Source: an uncultured Phycisphaerales bacterium (GTDB lineage: Bacteria; Planctomycetota; Phycisphaerae; Sedimentisphaerales; Anaerohalosphaeraceae). Taken from it: a stretch of 63,705 nt of DNA. Both the position numbers and the translations under genes were made by a program. Below the pieces are notes generated by a model. The model did not search any database, was not told the DNA's origin, and was given only the letters and a program-made list of their open reading frames with translations. Numbering within the stretch: position 1 is the stretch's first letter; each line of letters starts with the position of its first letter. Positions 24,582 through 32,740 of this stretch are shown in pieces. The DNA is taken from the NCBI GenBank assembly GCA_937868095.1, contig CALMLO010000048.1:1-63705 (forward strand), given 5' to 3'.

Positions 24582-25944
24582 CGGTCCGTTCTTCCGCAGC
24601 AGATTCCTCCATTTCCTCAACCGGCACATCATGCTGAAGGGTTTCGAGGATTTTATACGGCCCGACAATCACCCGGTCTCCTTCCGAAAGTCCCTCTTCA
24701 ATCAGCGTATTTAAAAGGTCGCTGGGCCCCACCTGCACCGGCGTAACCTGAGTTTTCCCATTGACCACCCGATACACGGCCGTCAAAAACGACTTCTTCG
24801 GATCCACAAGCGGACTGTTTTTGCGAATGGTCTCCGGCAGGTCATCTACCCTTCGTTCAAGCACGGCCTGACTGGGAACCAGCAGCACATTTTCATAGCG
24901 GGCCACCTCAATATTCACATCCGCCGTCAGTCCGGTGTACAGTTTCTGCACATCCCCCGAAATCAGAATTTTGGTTTCATAGTATTTGGTGCCGGTCGTA
25001 GAACGGCTGCTGGTCAGTGCGATGGAATGAACCGTCCCGTTGTATTCTTCTTCCCAGAAGGCCTGAACGTGGATGTCAGCCGGCTGGCCCACCTGGACTC
25101 GGCCGATATTTGTCTCATCGACCTGGGCGTTCAGAATCATTTGGGACAGGTCTGCAACAGTCAGAATCACCGTTCCCGGATTATTCATCGTACCGGTTAC
25201 GACGACTTCGCCCACCTCCGCATTCAGTCGGGTAATCACGCCGTCAATCGGAGCGGTAATCGTGGTATAACTGAGGGCCTCGCGGGCCTCATCGACCCTG
25301 GCCAAAGCCGCCTGCAGGTTATGCTCCAGCACAATCAGATTCAGCCGGGCGGCCTGAATGCCCTGTTCGGATGCTTCCACCTGCGCCTGTAGTTCTTCAA
25401 AGGCCGCTTTGGCCTGGTCAAAAGCCGCCTGGCTGATGTCGCGGGTTTCAAACAGTTTTTTCTGCCGTTCATAGTCCAGCCGCGCCTGTTCCAGCCGTGC
25501 CTTCTGGCCGATCAAAGAGGCCTGCTGGCTTAAAATGCGGGCCTGTTCCACTTGAATCTCCGCCTTTTGGGCCTCGTATGTGGCTTCCGCGCTGCTCAGA
25601 CGGCTTACAAGGTCCCGATCGTCCAGACGCACCAGAACCGAAGGCGGCACAGGCGGATTGCTGTTCGGATTGCCCGCTGTTACAATTTCTCCTTCCTTGT
25701 AGGGGAGTTCCACAATGCGGGCCGAAACCTTGGCGCTGATGTCAACCTTGGTGCGGGGTTCTATCTCCCCAGGGGCATTGATGGTTTCAATTAAACTTCC
25801 CCGTTTTACCGATTCTGCCCGGACGCTCAGGGTTGTTTTAGCCAGATTCCTTTGGCGAATCTTCTGAACAAGTACGCCGCAGCAGAAGATGAGCACAACC
25901 GCCCCAATCACGACAAAGAGGATTGTTTTTTGCTTTTTTTTCAC
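24574..25944 (-). CDS. MacA-like periplasmic adaptor (membrane fusion protein)
   Basis: The adaptor links the MacB pump to the TolC channel. A GTG start at 25944 with AAGGA upstream gives 456 residues. An N-terminal membrane anchor (about 6-24, KTILFVVIGAVVLIFCCGVLV) comes first, then a biotinyl-lipoyl-like domain around EIEPRTKVDISAKVSARIVEL. A long coiled-coil hairpin (about 115-220; AEATYEAQKAEIQVEQARIL and relatives) follows, then a beta-barrel with TTITAPIDGVITRLNAEVGEVV, the classic MFP motif, and a membrane-proximal domain. The N-terminal cysteines at about 20-21 lie inside the hydrophobic segment and are not an ideal lipobox. It is the first gene of the minus-strand efflux operon. Confidence 0.88.
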   Translation of the reverse strand: MKKKQKTILFVVIGAVVLIFCCGVLVQKIRQRNLAKTTLSVRAESVKRGSLIETINAPGEIEPRTKVDISAKVSARIVELPYKEGEIVTAGNPNSNPPVPPSVLVRLDDRDLVSRLSSAEATYEAQKAEIQVEQARILSQQASLIGQKARLEQARLDYERQKKLFETRDISQAAFDQAKAAFEELQAQVEASEQGIQAARLNLIVLEHNLQAALARVDEAREALSYTTITAPIDGVITRLNAEVGEVVVTGTMNNPGTVILTVADLSQMILNAQVDETNIGRVQVGQPADIHVQAFWEEEYNGTVHSIALTSSRSTTGTKYYETKILISGDVQKLYTGLTADVNIEVARYENVLLVPSQAVLERRVDDLPETIRKNSPLVDPKKSFLTAVYRVVNGKTQVTPVQVGPSDLLNTLIEEGLSEGDRVIVGPYKILETLQHDVPVEEMEESAAEERTDE

Positions 25945-26149
25945 TTTAGATATTCCTTGCAGGAGTCCCGTACAATTATTCTGAATCAGCGCCAGACGAA
26001 AAAAGGCAAAAGTCCCGCCTTTAAGACGGTTAAATGGACACAATTGTTACAAAAAACCCTTTTTTTGCAATGAAGTTTTTTGGACGTAACAGGCGGGCGA
26101 ATCGTTGATTTTTAATCTAAGGGAGCAGGACGATATAGAAAATACCCCT

Positions 26150-26169
26150 CGGCGGATAAGGAGCCGCCG
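26150..26169 (-). terminator. Hairpin downstream of the iron-sulfur flavoprotein gene
   Basis: CGGCGG (26150-26155) pairs with CCGCCG (26164-26169) around an eight-base loop, 50 bases beyond the flavoprotein stop. On the minus strand it is followed by AGGGGTATTTT rather than an immediate T-run, so terminator function is only probable. Confidence 0.35.
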
Positions 26170-26220
26170 GCAGGACTCGGATTGATGCGTTTTCCCTTCT
26201 TCTCAGGCCAAAAACTTCTT

Positions 26221-26871
26221 TCAAAGCCATCCTTTGTTTTGCCAATATTGATATTCTTCGCTCCACTCCTCTTTTCTGAGCTGAACCAGTTTTTTAAAGT
26301 GTTGTTTGCCCGCTTCAATAATTGAAATCTGATCATCAAATTGCTTTTTGGTTTTGATAATGGAAACAAACTTCTCGCCCAATTGGAATGCTTCTTTCAA
26401 TTTCTCACTGCTCACAGGAACAGCGGATGCTATTCCGCCCGCGTATTGAGCACCGCAGGTATGGGCATAGTGCTTCAGATAATCGAGGACCGGCTTGTCC
26501 TGTCCGCTTCCGGAAGAAACAACCCCCAGGATATATTTGTCCAGCAGCCGTTTGCAATGAATAAAATGGGTGGAACGGTCGAAAAGGGCCTTCATTCCGG
26601 CCGTAATTTGATTGATATAGTTAGGAGAGGCCAGGAGAATCCCGTCTGCCTCCAGCATCTTCTTTAAGATGCCGCCGACATCATCTGGAATAGGACAGGC
26701 AAGTATCTTTTTATGACAGACCTCGCAGTGTCGGCAGAAGCCGATTTTGAAATCCCAGAGATGAACTATTTCACTTTGTGCGCCCGCACACCCTTTCAGA
26801 ACTTCCTTTGCCAGCAGGAGTGTTTGGCTTTTTTCTTTGCGGGGACTTGCCGATAAAAGCAAAAGTTTCAT
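26221..26871 (-). CDS. Iron-sulfur flavoprotein (flavodoxin-like NAD(P)H/ferredoxin oxidoreductase)
   Basis: A 216-residue flavodoxin-fold protein begins MKLLLLSASPRKEKSQT, the FMN phosphate-binding loop. Residues 46-59 carry the compact cysteine motif C-x2-C-x2-C-x6-C (Cys46, Cys49, Cys52, Cys59), the 4Fe-4S-binding signature of archaeal and anaerobic-bacterial iron-sulfur flavoproteins. The ASPNYINQITAGMKALFDRS segment (about 82-101) is the second flavin loop. These proteins shuttle electrons from ferredoxin, and some detoxify O2 or H2O2 in anaerobes; the partner here is unknown. AGGAG lies before the ATG. It is a single gene between two efflux operons, divergent from the TetR-type regulator. 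Confidence 0.82.
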   Translation of the reverse strand: MKLLLLSASPRKEKSQTLLLAKEVLKGCAGAQSEIVHLWDFKIGFCRHCEVCHKKILACPIPDDVGGILKKMLEADGILLASPNYINQITAGMKALFDRSTHFIHCKRLLDKYILGVVSSGSGQDKPVLDYLKHYAHTCGAQYAGGIASAVPVSSEKLKEAFQLGEKFVSIIKTKKQFDDQISIIEAGKQHFKKLVQLRKEEWSEEYQYWQNKGWL

Positions 26872-27118
26872 TGGAGTCTCCTAACCGGATTTCTCGTACA
26901 GCTCCGATCCTGCCATAATTCGCCGAAAAAATCCATAACAAAATATGATTTTTCATAAGCAGTTCCCCCCTGATAAGGGGTAAAAAACATTGTAGATTCT
27001 GGGAGTATCGCCCCCGATATCCTCATTGAAACCGCCGCCTTTTCAACCTTCAACTAAGAAAAGGACACTCTCCTTGCCCCTTGTTATCTGATATATATAG
27101 TCGGTTATGTTAATTTTT

Positions 27119-27166
27119 TTTCAATTTTCAAGTTATTTCTATTGACCGATTTCAATTATCAAATTA
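27119..27166 (+). repeat. Two 17-bp direct repeats, candidate operator of the TetR/CecR-like regulator
   Basis: TTTCAATTTTCAAGTTA (27119-27135) and TTTCAATTATCAAATTA (27150-27166) match at 15 of 17 positions and start 31 bp apart, about three helical turns. The second copy covers the spacer and the first bases of the -10 box, and the first lies just upstream of the -35 box. That placement is expected of a repressor site controlling the regulator and its efflux operon. Confidence 0.5.
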
Positions 27167-27170
27167 AACT
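27142..27170 (+). promoter_or_regulatory. Promoter of the regulator-efflux operon
   Basis: TTGACC (27142-27147) and TAAACT (27165-27170) have the ideal 17-base spacing and lie 28 bases before the ATG, in AT-rich DNA. This is among the best sigma70-type matches in the window. Confidence 0.6.
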
Positions 27171-27197
27171 ATGTATTAGAGTTAATGAGGTATAGTT

Positions 27198-27878
27198 ATG
27201 AAAAAACAAAGAGCTGATGGGCGGGAAACACGGAAAAACCTGCTCGCTGCCGCCGGTGAGGTCTTTGCGGAAAAGGGATTCTGGGAGGCCACCCATGCCG
27301 ATATCTGCGGGAAGGCGAATGCCAACACAGCAGCGGTCAATTATCACTTCGGCAGTAAGGAAAATCTCTATGTAGAAGCATGGAAATACTCCTTTGAAAC
27401 AGGGGTTAAGACGTATCCGCCGGATGGAGGGGTTTCGCCGACAGCAAGCATTGAAGAGAGACTGCGCGGCAGGATTCTTTCCTTTATGCAGCGTGCGGCT
27501 GATCCTGCATTGCATGATTTTGAAATCATACACAAAGAGATGGCCAACCCGACCGGCCTTCTGGCCGAGACGATGGAAAAGGCCATAACGCCGTTTGAAG
27601 ATGATTTCAAATTACTTCTTGCCGAACTGCTCGGAAGGGGAGCAACCGAAAAGCAAATACGTTTCTGCCATATGAGCATCATGGGCCAGTGTTTTGGCCC
27701 GATGCTGCACTTGCGGCATAAGAAATCAGAGCATGCCTTGCCTCCGCCGAAAGATATGCAGAAGGGTTTTGGTATTGAGGAATTGGCGGATCATATTACT
27801 CGTTTCTCTCTGGGCGGCATGAATGGCATTCGCAATGAAACCAAAAAGCGCAAAAAGAGAAGCAAAGCCCGCAACTAA
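27198..27878 (+). CDS. TetR-family regulator with CecR/DUF1956-like C-terminal domain
   Basis: This is a transcriptional repressor candidate for the efflux genes that follow. Residues 8-56 form the TetR helix-turn-helix (RKNLLAAAGEVFAEKGFWEATHADI, then ANTAAVNYHFGSKENLYVEAW). The rest (about 80-200) matches the ligand-binding type of E. coli CecR (YbiH), including the HDFEIIHKEMANPTG segment and the GQCFGPMLHLRHK segment. CecR controls an ABC-type efflux operon, and the same gene order here supports that role. The 226-residue protein ends in a lysine/arginine-rich tail. It lies 15 bases upstream of the outer-membrane factor gene and is probably autoregulated through the repeats in its promoter. 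Confidence 0.85.
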   Translation: MKKQRADGRETRKNLLAAAGEVFAEKGFWEATHADICGKANANTAAVNYHFGSKENLYVEAWKYSFETGVKTYPPDGGVSPTASIEERLRGRILSFMQRAADPALHDFEIIHKEMANPTGLLAETMEKAITPFEDDFKLLLAELLGRGATEKQIRFCHMSIMGQCFGPMLHLRHKKSEHALPPPKDMQKGFGIEELADHITRFSLGGMNGIRNETKKRKKRSKARN

Positions 27879-27893
27879 ACTCAGGTGTACCTT

Positions 27894-29393
27894 ATGAAGT
27901 TTATCCCCCGTGTTTTTGGAAGATTTTTTTCTGTTTTTTGGATAATCGCTGTATTTTTGCTTCTGTTGCATCTGCCGCTTAATGGCTGTGCGCCGGTAGG
28001 CCCAGATTATACCGCCCCTAAACCAACCGTCTCTGCAAAGTGGCAGGAGCCGCTTAAAGGCGGTCTGGTTGCCTCAGAGATAGATCCGAACATGCTCGCG
28101 GCGTGGTGGACGACATTTAACGACGCACAGCTGACAAGTCTGGTCCATAGAGCAGTGGCGAGCAACCTCGATGTGAAACAGGCGCAAGCGCGTATTCGCG
28201 AGGAGCGTGCCCGCAGGGGCCTCGCTGAGTCGCCGATGTTCCCTGCCCTGAACTATTCGGGCTCTGAGAAATGGACTCACAGCAGTGAAAATACCGGTAC
28301 GGGAAAAACCAACAAACTTTATTCTTCAGGTTTCGATTCAAGTTGGGAGCTCGATATTTTCGGCGGGACTCGACGCTCCATCGAAGCTGCGCAGGGCGAC
28401 TTAGAGGCCAGCCGGGAAAATCTGCACGATGTCCTTGTTACCTTGGTTTCCGAAGTGGCTGTCAATTATGTGGAAGTACGCACCCTTCAGGCACGGCTTG
28501 AGGCGGTTGATAAGAATTTGGTCTCCCAACAGGAGACGTATCAGCTGACCCAATGGGGTTATGAAGCGGGTTTGACGGATGCACTTAGTGTGGAGCAGGC
28601 AAGATACAACCTTGAAAACACTCGTTCTCAAATACCATCGCTTCACACCAATCTGGAAGAGGCGATGAACCGTATTGCCGTACTTCTTGGAGAGCAGCCC
28701 GGAAAACTCCACCAGGAGCTGACTGCGGCCAAGCCCATCCCCGACATACCTCAAACAGTGGCTGTCGGCATCCCTGCGGATATAATACGCCGCCGTCCCG
28801 ATATCCGTCGGGCGGAAAGAGAACTTGCCGCACAGACAGCCAGAATTGGTGTGGCCGCAGCCGAACTTTATCCGTCGTTTTCACTAACCGGCTCTATCGG
28901 CGTGGAGTCTCTGACGTCTCGTGAGTTCATTCGTAATCTCGGCTCTCGTGACGGCTACAGTTGGAACGGCGGCCCCGGCCTCAGCTGGGCATTATTCCAG
29001 GGCGGGGCTGTTAGGCAAAATATAAAGGTGCAAACGGCACTGCAGGAACAGGCCTTAGACACCTATGAAGCCGCGGTTTTGACCGCACTGGAAGAAGTTG
29101 AAAATTCGCTCACTGCATACGCCGATGAGCAGGACCGGGCAAATACGCTGCGGCAGGCGGCAGAGGCCGCCCAAAATGCCGCGCTCTTGGCTGAGTATAA
29201 TTACCGGGCGGGACTCGTCGATTTCAGCAATGTTTTGGATGCACAGAGGTCACAGCTATCCTTTCAGGAACAACTGGCCCAAAGTAACGGAGCCGTAGTT
29301 TCAAATCTCGTGAAACTTTATAAGTCGCTTGGCGGAGGATGGAGTTCCTTTGCCCTTGCCTATCAAACACAAAAATCCAATCAGGAGAAGTAG
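27894..29393 (+). CDS. NodT-family outer-membrane efflux lipoprotein
   Basis: This is the outer-membrane channel of the second pump. It belongs to the NodT/OprM type, a different subfamily from the TolC-like protein at 20949-22577. The ATG at 27894 follows CAGGTG and gives 499 residues; a GTG nine bases upstream is possible. The lipobox LNGC and the typical mature start APVGPDYTAPKP are clear. Two OEP domains show the NodT landmarks: LWELDIFGGTRRSIEAA-like entry, the GEQPGKL linker, IPADIIRRRPDIRRAERELAAQTARIGVA at midpoint, and NVLDAQRSQLSFQEQLAQS near the end. Confidence 0.9.
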   Translation: MKFIPRVFGRFFSVFWIIAVFLLLLHLPLNGCAPVGPDYTAPKPTVSAKWQEPLKGGLVASEIDPNMLAAWWTTFNDAQLTSLVHRAVASNLDVKQAQARIREERARRGLAESPMFPALNYSGSEKWTHSSENTGTGKTNKLYSSGFDSSWELDIFGGTRRSIEAAQGDLEASRENLHDVLVTLVSEVAVNYVEVRTLQARLEAVDKNLVSQQETYQLTQWGYEAGLTDALSVEQARYNLENTRSQIPSLHTNLEEAMNRIAVLLGEQPGKLHQELTAAKPIPDIPQTVAVGIPADIIRRRPDIRRAERELAAQTARIGVAAAELYPSFSLTGSIGVESLTSREFIRNLGSRDGYSWNGGPGLSWALFQGGAVRQNIKVQTALQEQALDTYEAAVLTALEEVENSLTAYADEQDRANTLRQAAEAAQNAALLAEYNYRAGLVDFSNVLDAQRSQLSFQEQLAQSNGAVVSNLVKLYKSLGGGWSSFALAYQTQKSNQEK

Positions 29394-29394
29394 C

Positions 29395-30687
29395 GTGGGA
29401 AGTAATAGCCGTCTTGACATTGATATTGCCGACAGCACAAAAACCGCTTTTAAGAAGTCAGCTCATCTGAGGCGATGGATAGCAGCGGTTCTATTGCTGG
29501 TGCTTATTGCCGCAGGCATCATTCTATGGACGAAATCGAAAACATCTGATGCTGTACAGTATAAAACCCAAAACGCCGCCCGCAGCGGCATTACCGTCCT
29601 TGTAACCGCTACAGGAACGCTCAAACCTACCAAGACGGTTGATGTCGGCAGCGAGATATCCGGTACGATAAAAAGTATTGAAGTGGACTATAACAGCGAA
29701 GTCACAGTCGGCCAGGTTCTGGCAAAACTTGATACCACAAAACTCAATGCCGAAGTAACGCAATCCAAAGCGGCTCTCGACTCCGCCAAAGCAAAGGTAT
29801 TGCAGACCAAAGCGACCGTAAGTGAAGCCCGCCTTAAACTTGAAAAGTATGAACATGTTCGCCGATTGAGCAATAATAAAGTACCCTCTCAGAGCGAATT
29901 TGATGCGGCCCAGGCGGCCTATGATCGAGCTGTGGCGGATGAGGCCAGCGCCGAAGCCGCTGAAGCACAGGCACAAGCCACCCTTGAGGCGTACCAGACA
30001 GATCTGTCAAAGGCCGTTATTTACTCTCCCATTAACGGAATCGTTCTCACCCGCAGTGTGGAACCCGGCCAGACTGTGGCCGCATCCTTTACCACGCCGG
30101 TATTGTTTACGCTGGCGGAGGACCTGACAAAGATGGAATTGCATGTTGATGTGGACGAGGCGGACATAGGCCAGGTCAAAGAAGGACAAAACGCAACCTT
30201 TACGGTGGATGCTTATCCGAATCAAACTTTCAATGCGCAGATCACACAGGTCAGATACGGCTCCACCACGGCAAGCGGTGTCGTAACTTATGAAACCGTG
30301 CTTGAAGTCGCTAACAATGATTTATCGCTGAGGCCGGGAATGACGGCAACCGCCGATATAATAGTGATAAGGGCCGAAGATATCCTTACCATACCTAACT
30401 CGGCCCTGCGATTTAAAATGGCAGAAGCGGCCGAAGCCCAAAACACCAACGGAAGCATTGTCGATTCTCTGCTTCCTCATCCTCCAAAGCACGAATCAAA
30501 ACAGCAGGAAACGGCTATAGTCAGCGGCAGCACGCAGCAGATTTATGTATTGAAAGAAGGCAAGCCCGCTGCTGTCTCGATAACAACAGGGGTTACAGAC
30601 GGCATTAACACACAAGTGCTTGATGGTGAAATCAAAGAAGGAATGCCGGTGATAATTGGAACAATAGCCCAAGAGAAAAAAATATGA
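29395..30687 (+). CDS. MacA-like periplasmic adaptor of the second pump
   Basis: A GTG at 29395, preceded by AGGAGAAG and two bases after the previous stop, gives 430 residues. A cytoplasmic tail of about 25 residues precedes one membrane helix (WIAAVLLLVLIAAGIILW). Then come the lipoyl-like half (TLKPTKTVDVGSEISG), an alpha-hairpin (about 95-190), and the barrel motif VIYSPINGIVLTRSVEPGQTV. A 30-residue polar insertion (around NTNGSIVDSLLPHPPKHESK) interrupts the membrane-proximal domain. Its stop overlaps the ATPase start (ATGA). Confidence 0.88.
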   Translation: MGSNSRLDIDIADSTKTAFKKSAHLRRWIAAVLLLVLIAAGIILWTKSKTSDAVQYKTQNAARSGITVLVTATGTLKPTKTVDVGSEISGTIKSIEVDYNSEVTVGQVLAKLDTTKLNAEVTQSKAALDSAKAKVLQTKATVSEARLKLEKYEHVRRLSNNKVPSQSEFDAAQAAYDRAVADEASAEAAEAQAQATLEAYQTDLSKAVIYSPINGIVLTRSVEPGQTVAASFTTPVLFTLAEDLTKMELHVDVDEADIGQVKEGQNATFTVDAYPNQTFNAQITQVRYGSTTASGVVTYETVLEVANNDLSLRPGMTATADIIVIRAEDILTIPNSALRFKMAEAAEAQNTNGSIVDSLLPHPPKHESKQQETAIVSGSTQQIYVLKEGKPAAVSITTGVTDGINTQVLDGEIKEGMPVIIGTIAQEKKI

Positions 30688-31409
30688 TCCAATCAGCATA
30701 CAGCGGCAATAATCAGAATGTGATTGATCTGCAGGATATAAAGAAAATCTACGGACGCGGCCAGGCGGTAATGCAGGCTCTTCGCGGAATCAGTTTGAAA
30801 ATTGAGAGAGGCGATTTCGTCGCGATAATGGGCCCCAGCGGCTCAGGAAAATCAACCTGTCTTAATATTCTTGGCTGCCTTGATGCGCCGACCGAGGGCG
30901 ATTATATATTCAACGGCATCAGAGTCAACGAGCTTGACCGTAATCAGCGTGCGCTGCTTCGCCGCCATTACCTCGGCTTTGTTTTCCAGGGATACAATCT
31001 TCTGAATCGAACTTCGGCCCTCGAAAATGTTGAACTGCCTCTGATCTATCGCGGCATCGGCGTAAAGGAAAGGACAAGACGTGCTCGCCAGGCGCTTGAA
31101 AAAGTAGGGCTGTTGGAATGGCAGACGCATACTCCTGGCGAACTGTCCGGCGGCCAGCAGCAGCGGGTTGCCATTGCACGGGCTATTGTGACGGAACCTG
31201 AAGTATTGCTGGCTGATGAACCAACCGGAAATCTGGATACGACCAGAAGCCACGAAATTATGGACCTTCTGGTTAACCTGAATCGCGACCTGGGAATTAC
31301 TATTGTAATGGTTACACACGAACCGGATACGGCCGCATATGCAAAACGCGTCATTCATTTTCTGGATGGCCTGATAGCGTCAGATAAGAAAAATGGGGAG
31401 TTAAAATAA
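30684..31409 (+). CDS. MacB-type ABC transporter ATPase of the second pump
   Basis: A 241-residue ATPase has Walker [14 protein letters not shown]-loop in [22 protein letters not shown], signature [15 protein letters not shown], Walker [15 protein letters not shown], and the H-loop in [14 protein letters not shown]. It overlaps its neighbours by four bases upstream and one base downstream (TAATG). It is clearly paralogous to the ATPase at 23826-24581. Confidence 0.92.
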   Translation: MIQSAYSGNNQNVIDLQDIKKIYGRGQAVMQALRGISLKIERGDFVAIMGPSGSGKSTCLNILGCLDAPTEGDYIFNGIRVNELDRNQRALLRRHYLGFVFQGYNLLNRTSALENVELPLIYRGIGVKERTRRARQALEKVGLLEWQTHTPGELSGGQQQRVAIARAIVTEPEVLLADEPTGNLDTTRSHEIMDLLVNLNRDLGITIVMVTHEPDTAAYAKRVIHFLDGLIASDKKNGELK

Positions 31410-32617
31410 TGCTGCTGTGGGATACGCTTCTAATCGCGCTGCGTGAAATCAGGCGGCACATTCTGCGTTCATTCTTAACAGTTCTTGGCATCGTCATTGG
31501 TGTGGCATCGGTAATCACCATGGTAACTCTTGGAAACGGCGCTACTGTTCAGGTAACCCAGCAAATCAAGAGTATGGGAAGCAATCTGCTTATGGTCACT
31601 GCTGGGAAAAGGCTTGGTCCCGGCCGTGATTCATCCGCTCCGTCGTTCAAAATTGCAGATGCCGAGGCTATTGCCAGAGACATTAGCTCAATCGACGCCG
31701 TAGCACCGGCTTCGAGTCAATCCGTAACTGCGGTATTCGGAAATGAAAACTGGTCAACCACCGTTACGGGAACAACCAATCAGTATTTACGGGCTCGAAA
31801 TTGTGCAATCCAGACAGGCCGTGAATTCAGCACCAGCGAATTACGCGCAGGGGCGGCCGTATGCATTATCGGAGATACTATCCGAAAAAAGTTGTTCGGC
31901 CCGCAAGACCCTGTGGGCAAAAGATTGCGACTCGGAAAACTTTCTTTTCAGGTAGTCGGTTTGCTCGAAGCAAAGGGACAAAGCTCAATGGGGCAGGATC
32001 AGGATGATATTGTCCTAATCCCCATCAAATCATTTCAGCGGCGTCTTTCCGGGAATACGGATGTCGGCATAATACTGGTGTCCGCCAGTGATAATGCTTC
32101 TACAGAGGCCGTGAAGGAAGATATTGAAAATCTGATGCGAGAGCGCCGTCATATTTCAAAAAACGAAGAGGACAATTTTAATGTTATGGATATGACGGAA
32201 ATCTCGAACATGCTTACAGGAACCACTCGGATTCTGACGGCTCTGCTTGGAGCGGTGGCGGCGGTCAGTCTCGTCGTCGGCGGAATCGGTATTATGAATA
32301 TAATGCTTGTATCGGTTACCGAGCGGACCAGGGAAATTGGTATTCGTCTTGCAATCGGTGCACTCGAACGGGAGGTGCTGATGCAGTTCTTGGTGGAGGC
32401 GGTAGTGCTGTCGTCTGCCGGCGGTCTTCTGGGGATTGTAGTTGGTTTGCTGATGTGCGCAGGTCTCAAAGGGGTTCTGCAGGTTCCCTTTGTGTTTAAT
32501 CCGGGCATTGTCATTGTTGCATTTCTGTTCTCTGCCGCCGTAGGGGTAATTTTCGGATATTTCCCCGCATTCAAGGCCGCGAGTCTTGACCCCATCGAAG
32601 CCCTGCGCCATGAATGA
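31409..32617 (+). CDS. MacB-type ABC transporter permease of the second pump
   Basis: A 402-residue FtsX-family permease has RSFLTVLGIVIGVASVITMVT at the first helix, a periplasmic MacB_PCD domain (about 50-250), and three C-terminal helices. GGIGIMNIMLVSVTERTREIGIRLAIGA and SLDPIEALRHE are nearly identical to the same motifs in the permease at 22570-23829, so the two systems are paralogous. It closes the operon cecR-like/nodT/macA/macB/macB. No strong terminator is visible in the 123 bases before the convergent glycosidase gene. Confidence 0.92.
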   Translation: MLLWDTLLIALREIRRHILRSFLTVLGIVIGVASVITMVTLGNGATVQVTQQIKSMGSNLLMVTAGKRLGPGRDSSAPSFKIADAEAIARDISSIDAVAPASSQSVTAVFGNENWSTTVTGTTNQYLRARNCAIQTGREFSTSELRAGAAVCIIGDTIRKKLFGPQDPVGKRLRLGKLSFQVVGLLEAKGQSSMGQDQDDIVLIPIKSFQRRLSGNTDVGIILVSASDNASTEAVKEDIENLMRERRHISKNEEDNFNVMDMTEISNMLTGTTRILTALLGAVAAVSLVVGGIGIMNIMLVSVTERTREIGIRLAIGALEREVLMQFLVEAVVLSSAGGLLGIVVGLLMCAGLKGVLQVPFVFNPGIVIVAFLFSAAVGVIFGYFPAFKAASLDPIEALRHE

Positions 32618-32740
32618 TTTACGATATTTGCGGCTGTCATCAGCGTCAAACATAAATTCCCTTTGATGGCGGATATTCTTACCCTTACGTCGGTTATTGT
32701 AAGAGCTGGTAAAGGTACGCCGGACAGGGCATAATCATTT

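Larger units (their letters stand above)
26872..27197. other. Divergent promoter region between the flavoprotein and regulator genes
   Basis: No gene is seen. The region becomes strongly AT-rich towards the regulator and carries a good promoter and a 17-bp direct repeat, both listed separately. CCCC-N7-GGGG at about 26970-26984 is a small hairpin of unclear use. Confidence 0.5.
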
